The notes below the pieces were generated by a model. It was not told where the DNA came from. It saw nothing but the letters and a program-made list of their open reading frames with translations, and made no database searches. Source: Candidatus Aerophobota bacterium (lineage in GTDB: Bacteria; Aerophobota; Aerophobia; Aerophobales; B3-G15). Taken from it: a DNA stretch of 18,134 nt. The position numbers and the translations under genes are program-made. The stretch covers positions 1 through 18,134 of the forward strand of contig JACUUP010000020.1 in NCBI GenBank assembly GCA_014859225.1, written 5' to 3'. Below are positions 1 to 5,154 of the stretch, piece after piece; position 1 is the first letter of the stretch; each line of letters begins with the position of its first letter.

Positions 1-51
1 AAATATGCTTCTAAAAAGGAAAGGGAAGAAGTATCCAAGATTCTTGCCTAA
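1..51 (+). CDS. C-terminal end of an unidentified gene (cut by the window edge)
   Basis: The first 16 codons are open in frame 1 and end at TAA (49-51), giving a lysine- and glutamate-rich tail ending EEVSKILA. This may be the end of a gene that starts outside the window. Too little is visible to assign a family, and it could also be chance open frame. The following stretch, 52-222, holds no supported gene. A 37-codon open frame at 85-198 ending MQLPKE lacks a usable start and may be decayed coding sequence. Confidence 0.3.
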   Translation, partial: KYASKKEREEVSKILA

Positions 52-222
52 ATTTTGTCCATTGAATACAAAATATCAGATTGACTGACCGAATTTTACA
101 CCTACATTCAAGTTCATCAACTAAAGCATTTAAGAACACGTAAGGCAGCTATTCTTTCAGAAATGCACAAGCGAGGAATGCAATTACCAAAAGAATGAAA
201 TAAACGACATAATAGAAAAAGG

Positions 223-426
223 GTGACTGATTTGGCGGGAGAAACATATCCGTATAGAGAGGCATATTGCACTAATTGTAAGAAGTGTAGGAGTATTGAC
301 CTTCCTCAAGGAAAGCCGCTAGATGAATATTTTAGGAAACCCCAAAAGTGTCCAAGTTGTAATAATGACACTTTAATAAAGGAGAGGCCTCCTGAACAGA
401 ATGGGCAAAAAGCTATAGGGTTTTAG
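223..426 (+). CDS. small zinc-ribbon-like hypothetical protein
   Basis: A 67-residue protein with a GTG start. It has two CxxC pairs (Cys16/Cys19 and Cys43/Cys46, plus Cys22) spaced as in a small treble-clef or zinc-ribbon fold, so zinc binding is likely. No enzyme motif is visible. The middle is charged, the tail polar, and there is no signal peptide or membrane segment. The frame is closed by TGA at 196-198 just upstream, so GTG 223 is the only reasonable start. The ribosome site (AAAAAGG directly before it) is poor. It precedes the orphan hicB gene on the same strand by 114 nt, which contains a separate promoter, so the two need not be co-transcribed. The function is unknown. A decayed larger gene is possible. 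Confidence 0.45.
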   Translation: MTDLAGETYPYREAYCTNCKKCRSIDLPQGKPLDEYFRKPQKCPSCNNDTLIKERPPEQNGQKAIGF

Positions 427-484
427 TATGAATCCGAAAAGAGATTCTTGAGATGCCGATGACTAAAGGGATAGACAAGATAAC

Positions 485-512
485 TTGACAAGAGGGGGTG
501 GAGGAGTAAAAT
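485..512 (+). promoter_or_regulatory. sigma70-like promoter for the orphan hicB gene
   Basis: TTGACA (485-490) is separated by 16 nt from TAAAAT (507-512). The -35 box is a perfect match and the -10 box has one mismatch. It lies 29 nt before the TTG start of the HicB-like gene, which has its own GGAGG ribosome site at 531-535. Position and quality support a dedicated promoter. HicB proteins usually repress their own promoter, but I see no clear operator palindrome. Confidence 0.55.
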
Positions 513-540
513 TACACCAGAAAGAAAAAAGGAGGGAAAA

Positions 541-828
541 TTGGTTGCTAATAATGGTCGTTCTATCAGGTTTAGACTGCAAATCATTGTTGAGCCAGAC
601 GTTGATGAATTCCATGCTTATTGTCCTGCCCTAAAGGGTCTCCATGTACCTGGTAAAACAGTGGAAGAAGCTATCAAGAATGCCAAAGAAGCTGCCCTTC
701 TTCACCTGCAATCTCTCGTTGAAGATGGCAAGCCTATCCCTATCGGTATAGAAACAGGGAAGCCAAGACTTTCATCTTTCCACCACAAGAGAAAATCCAG
801 TATTGAAGAATTAGCATTAGCTGTATGA
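541..828 (+). CDS. hicB: HicB-family antitoxin, orphaned
   Basis: A 95-residue protein of the HicB/UPF0150 family. In intact systems it neutralises the HicA mRNA nuclease and often represses its own promoter. The typical partial RNase H-like core is visible: an N-terminal strand with RLQIIVEPDVDEFHAYCPALKG, then TVEEAIKNAKEAALLHL and a VEDGKPIP turn. The C-terminal 30 residues are basic and could bind DNA. The start is TTG 541, set by GGAGG at 531-535 (5-nt spacing), as no ATG fits. The stop overlaps the ATG of a following hicA remnant (ATGA at 825-828), so this was a hicB-hicA operon. The toxin half is broken, leaving the antitoxin alone. It differs clearly from the second HicB in this window (1796-2029), so it is not a recent copy of it. 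Confidence 0.8.
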   Translation: MVANNGRSIRFRLQIIVEPDVDEFHAYCPALKGLHVPGKTVEEAIKNAKEAALLHLQSLVEDGKPIPIGIETGKPRLSSFHHKRKSSIEELALAV

Positions 829-934
829 TCAAATTCCCACCGCACATCTGGAATCAATTAAAGAGCATTACTTGCGATGAGTTAATATCAGCGTTACAGA
901 AAAAGATATGCGAAGATTGAAATCGATAAAGTGA
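825..934 (+). pseudogene. hicA: hicA toxin remnant with out-of-frame internal deletion
   Basis: The ATG at 825-827 overlaps the hicB stop. The frame reads MIKFPPHIWNQLKSITCDELISAL, which matches the N-terminal end I recall for one HicA subfamily (xxWNQLKxxTxDELIxALEKDGW). It then runs out at TGA 918-920 after 31 codons. In the next frame, 899-934 encodes EKDMRRLKSIK and a stop, which resembles the C-terminal end of the same subfamily (EEDMRRLKLIK). The middle of the gene, with the catalytic His strand and dsRNA-binding-like core, is missing. The simplest reading is an out-of-frame deletion of roughly 120-150 nt joining head and tail near 893-900. The peptide cannot be an active nuclease. The family match is from memory of the motifs, not a search. 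Confidence 0.65.
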
Positions 935-945
935 CTTCGCACTTT
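928..945. terminator. weak hairpin between convergent genes
   Basis: AAAGTG (928-933) and CACTTT (940-945) form a 6-bp stem with a 6-nt ACTTCG loop. It lies between the end of the plus-strand hicBA remnant and the end of the minus-strand ydcF gene. The position suits a bidirectional terminator, but the stem is AT-rich and the T tract is only three bases, so it may be weak or non-functional. Confidence 0.25.
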
Positions 946-955
946 CCTCCCGTTA

Positions 956-1582
956 TCAAATCCAGCCACGATACCCATACCAGACAAAGGCTAAAATCTC
1001 ACGCACAAGTAGCCTTAAATTTCTAAAACTCTGGTAGGCTCCATAGGTGTAGATTTCGCTATTTTTCACGGGTGCAGGCAAAACTTCAATTCCCTTTTGC
1101 TTAAAACAAAGAAGGGCTCTTCTCATATGGTAAGGAGAGGTTACTAAAATTATCTCCCCCTCAATGCGGTAATGCGAAAGAATCTCTTCAACATATAAAG
1201 CATTTTCGTAAGTATTTAAAGAGTAAGGCTCTTTCAATATTGTCCAAGAAGCAATACCTTTACTTAAAACCATCTCATACATCTGGTCAGCTTCCATTTT
1301 ATCATCTTCCCTATCTCCTCCACTCAAGATTAGATATTCTGCAAAACCTAATTTAAAAAGATGAACTGCATAATTTAGCCTCTCCTGTGTGCTTTTCCCC
1401 AGGCTCCCATCAGGGCTTAATCCACCTCCAAGCACAACAATCGCTCGGGCAGGATAAATATCCTCCTCTACAGTTAAGATTTTAGTGAGCTGATACTGGG
1501 TGAAGGGAAGGTATAAAGTAGCAAAAACTATTAGAAATACTATCCCTGAAGTAAATAAAGCTTTCCTTAAGTTTCTGCTCAT
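956..1582 (-). CDS. YdcF/SanA-like DUF218 membrane-anchored protein
   Basis: A 208-residue protein of the DUF218 family (YdcF, SanA, ElyC). Members sit in the inner membrane facing out and affect envelope integrity or polysaccharide handling; the reaction is generally unproven. One N-terminal membrane segment spans about residues 8-27. The DUF218 core follows: AIVVLGGG (47-54), a GKSTQERL motif (62-69), LILSGGDRED (84-93), NTYENA (123-128) and the conserved VTSPYHMRRA (147-156). Length fits a compact full member. The ATG overlaps the hicA stop (ATGA at 1579-1582), so it is translationally coupled to hicBA, an unusual pairing. The first 33 codons recur, about 89% identical, in relics at 3405-3522 and 6819-6941. 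This copy is intact. Confidence 0.8.
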   Translation of the reverse strand: MSRNLRKALFTSGIVFLIVFATLYLPFTQYQLTKILTVEEDIYPARAIVVLGGGLSPDGSLGKSTQERLNYAVHLFKLGFAEYLILSGGDREDDKMEADQMYEMVLSKGIASWTILKEPYSLNTYENALYVEEILSHYRIEGEIILVTSPYHMRRALLCFKQKGIEVLPAPVKNSEIYTYGAYQSFRNLRLLVREILAFVWYGYRGWI

Positions 1583-1803
1583 AGTAGCTCTTCTAACTCT
1601 TTCCTGTTTATACCTGCCTGCTTTAAAATTTCAAATAACGTCCCCTTGGGTAAATCTTTCTTATGAAGAGGAACTATAACTCTTCTTTTAGTCTCCGGGT
1701 GATAGTAAATGTGATGACTTCCTTTGGTCCTATCTAATAAAAATCCTTTTACTTTAATTATGCTGATAATTTTTTGTGGAGTGAGAGAAGGAACCTTAGA
1801 CAT
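1579..1803 (-). CDS. hicA: HicA-family mRNA interferase toxin
   Basis: A 74-residue protein, the usual HicA length. HicA folds like a double-stranded RNA-binding domain and cleaves mRNA when free of HicB. The hallmark is GSHHIYYHPETKRRVIVPLH (about 28-47), with the catalytic-type histidine at position 30. KGTLFEILKQAGI and a KELEELL tail follow. It starts inside the 3' end of hicB (8-nt overlap) and its TGA overlaps the ydcF ATG, giving a three-gene operon hicB-hicA-ydcF. All family signatures are present, so it is probably active. The last seven codons recur in the relic downstream of alaS at about 6939-6960. Confidence 0.88.
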   Translation of the reverse strand: MSKVPSLTPQKIISIIKVKGFLLDRTKGSHHIYYHPETKRRVIVPLHKKDLPKGTLFEILKQAGINRKELEELL

Positions 1804-2029
1804 AAGTCTCTACCATTAGAGTATACTCCAGAGTCTCTTCGTCTGTTGGTATTTCTTCACCGTGTTCCTTTAAACTCTCTACATATAACTCAATAGCTAC
1901 CTTTGCCATTCTTATGGCTTCTTCCACTGTATCCCCGTATGTAACACATCCGGGAAGAGAGGGAACTATCACTGTATAGCCACCCTCAGGTTCTTTTTTT
2001 AGCATAATTCTGTAACTTAATGTTTTCAT
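1796..2029 (-). CDS. hicB: HicB-family antitoxin
   Basis: A 77-residue HicB/UPF0150 protein: MKTLSYRIMLKKEPEGGYTVIVPSLPGCVTYGDTVEEAI is the standard partial RNase H-like opening. MAKVAIELYVESLKEHGEEIP follows, then a short tail with no obvious DNA-binding domain. It is the cognate antitoxin of the overlapping hicA. The order antitoxin-first with an 8-nt overlap is the less common hicBA layout. The ATG has a GAGGTGA ribosome site just upstream. The 5' side is a 70-bp copy of the alaS 3' end whose stop (2059-2061) is only 29 nt from this ATG. This gene may therefore once have been read as the next gene after alaS. Confidence 0.85.
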   Translation of the reverse strand: MKTLSYRIMLKKEPEGGYTVIVPSLPGCVTYGDTVEEAIRMAKVAIELYVESLKEHGEEIPTDEETLEYTLMVETYV

Positions 2030-2058
2030 AAACTCACCTCACTTTAATTGAACCAAAG

Positions 2059-2135
2059 TTACTCTCCAATCATCTTCCTGACAATTTCTGCCAGGCTTTT
2101 AAATGCCTCATTGAGTTTCTCAGGATGAGAGGTTC
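2059..2135 (-). pseudogene. detached alaS 3' end (70-bp exact duplicate)
   Basis: Positions 2066-2135 are identical to 6993-7062, the last codons of alaS. Read on the minus strand they encode SHPEKLNEAFKSLAEIVRKMIG and end with GAG TAA, a natural-looking stop that differs from the MIGKS end of the full gene. Homology stops abruptly at 2135/7062, and an attC-like hairpin begins about 10 nt beyond. The fragment is thus a true gene end separated from its body. It sits directly upstream of hicBA-ydcF, whose relic also follows the full alaS. Confidence 0.85.
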
Positions 2136-2145
2136 TCTAATAATT

Positions 2146-2246
2146 TATTAACGTTTTCGGCATAAAAGAAGTTGCCGAGGCCTGCTCCTGACAGGATCAG
2201 GAGACAATTTGGGCGTAGCACCGTAGCCTTTTATCCGCTGTTATCT
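2146..2246 (+). repeat. attC-like imperfect hairpin, copy 1
   Basis: The outer ends are TTAAC (2148-2152) and GTTATCT (2240-2246). Inside, CGGcATAAAAG (2158-2168) pairs with CTTTTATCCG (2228-2237) and leaves one unpaired C. The centre holds a perfect 7-bp stem, CTCCTGA/TCAGGAG. The plan TAACGTTTTCGG-stem-variable centre-stem-GTTA is shared with 4464-4540, while the stem bases differ but stay complementary. Integron attC sites have such ends, compensating stems and extrahelical bases. Against this, the spacers are unequal (about 9 versus 5 nt) and no integrase is visible. A REP-like element is the main alternative. Confidence 0.4.
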
Positions 2247-2283
2247 GCCGTTGCGGGCATAAATAAAATCGCTCCATGCTGTT

Positions 2284-2673
2284 CTATAGATTCTTTTTTA
2301 TTTCTTTGAGAAATTCCTCTGCAAGTTTAACAGACTCAGAAGCATCTTCAAAAGATAATTTTACTAATTCTTTATAGTCGCCTTCCTGCCTTATCCCAAA
2401 TATCTTGTGCAATATTTTGGAGTAATGCTTATCAATCCTTCCCGTATGCACAAACTCTTTGTCGAATACAGAAATGACACTTATATGTTTAGAGGTCTTT
2501 AGAGTTATATCAGTTTTTACGAAAAGAGATAAAACCGCATAAAACATAGAATAGTATGCTCTGTTTATTATAGACCTTGGGCTAATATTCTCCTCCAACA
2601 TCTTCTTAGCATCAGAAAGGGTTTCTTCTGCCTGATTTAGCCTGTATGTAAAAAGAGCCTCTTTATCTGTCAT
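2284..2673 (-). CDS. HEPN-domain protein (UPF0332-like), partner of the MNT gene
   Basis: A 129-residue all-helical protein. The signature is SPRSIINRAYYSMFYAVLSLF (about 31-51) and, near the C-terminus, IRQEGDYKELV, as in the UPF0332 branch of HEPN proteins. In known MNT-HEPN pairs the HEPN protein is an RNase toxin and the nucleotidyltransferase silences it by adding AMP. The usual Rx4-6H catalytic motif is not obvious, so activity is uncertain. The ATG overlaps the MNT stop (ATGA at 2670-2673), so the two are coupled. The antitoxin-type gene comes first in the operon. An attC-like hairpin lies 38 nt downstream. Confidence 0.8.
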   Translation of the reverse strand: MTDKEALFTYRLNQAEETLSDAKKMLEENISPRSIINRAYYSMFYAVLSLFVKTDITLKTSKHISVISVFDKEFVHTGRIDKHYSKILHKIFGIRQEGDYKELVKLSFEDASESVKLAEEFLKEIKKNL

Positions 2674-2987
2674 ATCCTCACCCCCTCTGTTACAATATTT
2701 TTTACTATTGGAGATACTTTCAATGGTGATTTTTCGATTTCATCCTTCGTAAAAATCAGGGGGGAGATAAAGATAAAATGTTCAAAACCAACTTCCCATA
2801 CTGTATTTAAAATTTTTTCCTTTAACTCTTTATTAAGCGATTTAACCTCAAGGAAAATATCCATATCCGAGTATTCATCGCCATCGCCACGTGCTCTTGA
2901 ACCAAAAATCCGAAAGTCTATCAACTGAACAACTTTAGAAAGCCTATCTTTCAGTTCTTTAGCTATTTCATAATCTCTTTGTTCCAT
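2670..2987 (-). CDS. minimal nucleotidyltransferase (MNT/MntA-like antitoxin)
   Basis: A 105-residue protein with the polymerase-beta-type nucleotidyltransferase motif FGSRARGDGDEYSDMDIFLEV: GSRARG at 29-34 and metal-binding Asp at about 41 and 43. A third carboxylate (EHFIF region) is not clear, as is usual in short MNTs. Members AMPylate the partner HEPN toxin. The start is ATG 2987 behind an AGAGG ribosome site, and the stop overlaps the HEPN start. It is probably expressed with the small gene 3087-3296 from the promoter in the repeat at 3381-3408. Confidence 0.85.
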   Translation of the reverse strand: MEQRDYEIAKELKDRLSKVVQLIDFRIFGSRARGDGDEYSDMDIFLEVKSLNKELKEKILNTVWEVGFEHFIFISPLIFTKDEIEKSPLKVSPIVKNIVTEGVRI

Positions 2988-2990
2988 TCT

Positions 2991-3086
2991 TTACCTCTTT
3001 CTCTGATAGAGCCTTTCGGGCCAGCAATCTTGATATTCCTCACTACAATCGGGATACTGATAGGCAATCTCATGAGGAGTTCTCAC
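2991..3086 (-). CDS. possible 31-residue peptide between two accessory genes
   Basis: The GTG at 3084-3086 directly follows, in the same frame, the TGA of the upstream small gene. The frame stays open for 31 codons (VRTPHEIAYQYPDCSEE..., with two Cys and several aromatic residues) to TAA at 2991-2993, which ends 3 nt before the MNT ATG. It could be translated by termination-reinitiation, or be the original C-terminal part of the upstream protein after a sense-to-stop change. No family is recognised. It may be chance. Confidence 0.3.
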   Translation of the reverse strand: MRTPHEIAYQYPDCSEEYQDCWPERLYQRKR

Positions 3087-3296
3087 TCAAAACATTACTG
3101 CATAGCCTTCAGGAACTGGGGGACCGGCAAAGGTGATATAGACATCATTAAGCCCACGCTTAACTAATTCTTTATCAAAGATTCGTCGATCTTTGTGGTG
3201 AAGGATTGTTTTTCCTTCTGGATTATCACTTTCGTCAAAGGCACGAAAGGCAATCCACTCGCCCTGGTATTTAGTTTTTGCTTCTTCCAGTCTCAT
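3087..3296 (-). CDS. small DUF5678-like hypothetical protein
   Basis: A 69-residue cytoplasmic protein starting MRLEEAKTKYQGEWIAFRAFDE and ending VYITFAGPPVPEGYAVMF. The WIAF segment followed by a small beta-rich domain is reminiscent of DUF5678-type proteins that accompany toxin-antitoxin-like modules, but I cannot confirm the family. I chose ATG 3296 over an in-frame ATG 18 nt upstream because AAGGAGG lies 8 nt before 3296 and the upstream ATG has no ribosome site. It leads the operon with the MNT-HEPN pair, about 78 nt behind the promoter in the 143-bp repeat. Its stop is followed at once by an in-frame GTG frame. Confidence 0.6.
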   Translation of the reverse strand: MRLEEAKTKYQGEWIAFRAFDESDNPEGKTILHHKDRRIFDKELVKRGLNDVYITFAGPPVPEGYAVMF

Positions 3297-3371
3297 TATT
3301 ACTGCCTCCTTCATAATAACATTGGTTCTGCAAAGACCAACAATTTCATTAAAATAACTTATACTTCCTGC

Positions 3372-3514
3372 CTTTGTAATATTATATTCTACCGCAATAA
3401 TAGGTCAAATTTTTGAGGATTTTCCTTCGGTGAGCTGATACCAGGTGAAAGGAAGATACAACGTGGCAAAAACTATGAGAAATGCTATCCCTGAAGTAAA
3501 TAAAGCTTTCCTTA
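3372..3514 (-). repeat. 143-bp direct repeat, copy B (truncated ydcF head plus promoter)
   Basis: Identical to 6786-6928 over 143 bp, same orientation, 3414 bp apart. Minus-strand content: codons for the YdcF N-terminal segment (about 89% identical in DNA to intact ydcF), then a premature stop (3405-3407) and about 30 further nt. The start codon is lost here because similarity ends at 3522, where IS-like sequence begins. Confidence 0.9.
3381..3408 (-). promoter_or_regulatory. sigma70-like promoter in repeat copy B
   Basis: On the minus strand TTGACC (3403-3408) and TATAAT (3381-3386) are spaced by 16 nt: a near-perfect -35 and a perfect -10. It points at the DUF5678-like/MNT/HEPN genes, with a leader of about 78 nt. 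The same promoter is in copy C, upstream of the SIR2 gene. Confidence 0.6.
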
Positions 3515-3520
3515 ATTTTC

Positions 3521-3745
3521 TGTTACGTAAAAGCGATTGTGTCCGCTTTACCCTTTAAGAGCTATAATGGCAAAAAAATCTTAAAGGAGAAATTATGAAG
3601 CGGACAAAACAGGAAAATAGGTTTATCTACTCTGAGGAAATTATTCACCGAGGTAAAATTTTGGACCTACTTATCAAACAGATGATAACTCAATCTCAGA
3701 CAGCTAAGGTAGCTTTGCATTTCAGACAACTTAAATTATATGAAG
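3521..3745 (+). mobile_element. left end of an insertion sequence with transposase fragment
   Basis: Similarity to repeat copies A and C stops at 3522, and TGTTACGTAAAAGCG follows like an IS end. TATAAT (3563-3568) and AAAGGAG (3583-3589) precede ATG 3595. About 45-50 codons then read like the N-terminal helix-turn-helix of ISNCY/IS481-type transposases (GKILDLLIKQMITQSQTAK...RQLKLYE). After about 3745 the frame only continues as the antisense of the PIN-partner gene, so the rest of the transposase and the right end are missing. The IS appears to have inserted into a ydcF head relic and then been cut off by the PIN module. The transposase assignment is by motif memory only. Confidence 0.45.
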
Positions 3746-3753
3746 TGGCGGTT

Positions 3754-3969
3754 TCATCCTATCGTGGACGCTTTCATCTCCTTTTTGAGCTCATCCGCCC
3801 CCCTCTTTATATCCTCTACAATCTCGGAAGGTGTCATCGTGTGCCATTCTATCTCTTTCACATAGCGATAGTAGTGAATGTCCTGTAAGACTTTGCTTCC
3901 CGGAAATTCCCGTTTTACCCTCTTACGTATTTCTTCTTTTTCCTTCTTACCAACCTCTTTCCTTGGCAT
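3754..3969 (-). CDS. partner (probable antitoxin) of the PIN-domain gene
   Basis: A 71-residue highly charged, mostly helical protein. It has a basic N-terminus (PRKEVGKKEKEEIRKRVKREFPG), a central IHYYRYVKEIEWHTMTPSEIVEDI and a lysine-rich tail. It begins 2 nt after the PIN stop, and its AGGAGG ribosome site lies inside the end of the PIN gene, so the two are coupled. Small genes adjoining PIN toxins are usually their antitoxins, although here the toxin comes first. No classical DNA-binding fold is obvious. The last codons run into the junction with the IS remnant, so the natural end may be altered. Confidence 0.6.
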   Translation of the reverse strand: MPRKEVGKKEKEEIRKRVKREFPGSKVLQDIHYYRYVKEIEWHTMTPSEIVEDIKRGADELKKEMKASTIG

Positions 3970-3971
3970 TT

Positions 3972-4439
3972 TTACACCTCCTCCCCGAAGAAATCTTCGG
4001 GTGTTACAATTGTAGGAATAGGAATCCTTAACCTTGCATTAACCTCACGTATCATTTCTTGTGTTCCACGCTTATAAAGATGTCTGAGGTTCCATGTAAC
4101 CAAAAAATCCATCTCTCCAATGCTCGCCGAAGCAAGATGAAGAGCATCACCACGAGGTAAGCGCCTGTGAGATAAATACATATCTGCCAATTTAATAACT
4201 TCTTCCGTCACCTCCAGAACCTCAAAATCTTTCATCAGGTTCTCCAATGCTTTTCGTAGATTCACTTCCACTGTTACTCTGATTTCATCAAGAATCACTT
4301 CTGAGACGTAAACATCAAAATGAGGTAAAATATCTCTCCAAAATTGCCGGGTCAAATCCCTTAAATAAGGAGCCTCTTTCTGAAAATACATGTTTATAAC
4401 TGAACACTCCAAATAAAGCTTCGGTTTCTTTTGCATCAT
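3972..4439 (-). CDS. PIN-domain ribonuclease, VapC-like toxin
   Basis: A 155-residue PIN domain. The first strand carries YLECSVINMYF (9-19), where Glu replaces the usual Asp; I recall a PIN subfamily with YLET/YLEC at this place, so this is probably not a defect. Other landmarks are VSEVILDEI (acidic pair), PRGDALHLASA with the third acidic residue, and FLVTWNLRHL with the conserved Asn. The C-terminal IVTPEDFF is also typical. Such proteins are metal-dependent RNases acting as toxins. It starts at ATG 4439 or the next ATG (4436) and is followed 2 nt later by its partner. The attC-like hairpin copy 2 begins 25 nt upstream. Confidence 0.8.
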   Translation of the reverse strand: MMQKKPKLYLECSVINMYFQKEAPYLRDLTRQFWRDILPHFDVYVSEVILDEIRVTVEVNLRKALENLMKDFEVLEVTEEVIKLADMYLSHRRLPRGDALHLASASIGEMDFLVTWNLRHLYKRGTQEMIREVNARLRIPIPTIVTPEDFFGEEV

Positions 4440-4463
4440 TTATCCTTTTACCCCCATTTCATA

Positions 4464-4540
4464 TAACGTTTTCGGTGTTTGTGAAGTCCGCCGAAGACGG
4501 ATTTGGGGAAGCGTAGCTTCCCACAAACATCGTGTTAGAT
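4464..4540 (+). repeat. attC-like hairpin, copy 2
   Basis: TAAC (4464-4467) and GTTAGAT (4534-4540) bound a long imperfect palindrome. CGGTGTTTGTG (4473-4483) pairs with CACAAACATCG (4522-4532). Inside are TCCG/CGGA and a perfect GGGAAGC-GTA-GCTTCCC stem. GTTAGAT fits the integron R' consensus GTTRRRY, and its complement ATCTAAC fits RYYYAAC. The opposite end (ATATAAC) fits less well. It shares TAACGTTTTCGG and a GAAGT..GCCGA...ATTTGGG centre with copy 1. Confidence 0.45.
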
Positions 4541-4553
4541 GAAGTTGCCAACT
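4534..4553 (+). repeat. left arm of a 20-bp inverted repeat around the SIR2 unit
   Basis: GTTAGATGAAGTTGCCAACT recurs inverted at 6655-6674 with one mismatch (19 of 20). The 2141-bp interval holds only the start-less gene fragment and the SIR2 gene. The arm overlaps the right end of hairpin copy 2. Confidence 0.7.
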
Positions 4554-4567
4554 CCCCATATATCTTG

Positions 4568-5038
4568 TTAAGACTCTTCACGAGCCTTTTGATTAAACAG
4601 CTTAAATTCGGCCTTAAGGATTTCGCAATCTTTTTTGTTTCCTCTACTTACTAAAATAGGGGTAAAAATAGGTGATTTATATTTACGATGAAAGTAAATA
4701 CCGCTTCCTTCCTCATCTATAGTCATATGAACGCTATGTTCATCCCATGGTAAGTATTTTACAACTAAGGAATTGGCTGAGAAAAATTTCTTGAGTTCTT
4801 TATGTTTTTCTTTTTGGACCTTACTATGACTATCATCTTCAGGTCCCACTTCAGCAAGAATCATATTGATTTTAATTCCCTTTTTCTTAATGTCTTCAAA
4901 AACTTGTTTGAATTCATCGCGTAAAATCCATTCGCCTGTTTCTGTGATAACGTTAATTTCCGAAACTTGCTCAAGTTTGTTGCAAAATATAGCCCAAATA
5001 TAGATTAAAATGATTTTATTTTCTGCGTTCTCGCTCTC
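4568..5038 (-). pseudogene. start-less gene fragment, possibly a PLD-like domain protein
   Basis: The frame is open for 156 codons from just after a TAA at 5039-5041 to the stop at 4568. No ATG, GTG or TTG occurs until codon 59 (ATG 4864), and that ATG sits inside coherent protein sequence (GIKINMILAEVGPED). I therefore read it as the C-terminal part of a larger protein whose front was lost or is in another frame; a 20-codon open piece in the neighbouring frame (LDSLYRVNLLSLL...) lies just upstream. A strand-rich IILIYIWAIF, EFKQVFEDIKKKGIKINMIL and HSVHMTIDEEGSGIYF recall phospholipase-D-like folds, with the HxK motif degraded to HxT. This is weak. It follows the SIR2 gene on the same strand, so loss of a partner gene is possible. 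Confidence 0.5.
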
Positions 5039-5154
5039 TTAAAAGAGATAGCAGATTTACTCTATATAAGGAATCAAGCTATTTTGTTCTAAAAGCCTAT
5101 ATGAATCACAGAGCAGGTATTTATGTAGAACTTGAACTAAAACACAAATGTTTA

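Noticed and set aside
2146-2246. Hairpin copy 1 as a simple Rho-independent terminator of the MNT-HEPN operon
   Set aside because: No U tract follows the stem on the minus strand, and the element shares its ends and layout with 4464-4540 in a different context.
2979-3416. Plus-strand frames at 2979-3167 and 3195-3416
   Set aside because: They are antisense to the DUF5678-like gene and the MNT start, are low in complexity, and have no ribosome sites or family features.
3746-4031. Plus-strand frames 3595-3888 (second half) and 3831-4031 as genes
   Set aside because: Both lie antisense to the PIN-domain module, whose proteins have clear family features. Only the first about 50 codons of the 3595 frame look like real protein sequence.
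3972-4439. PIN domain as inactive because the first Asp is Glu
   Set aside because: I recall PIN proteins of this branch with YLET/YLEC at that site, so the Glu is probably normal for the subfamily.
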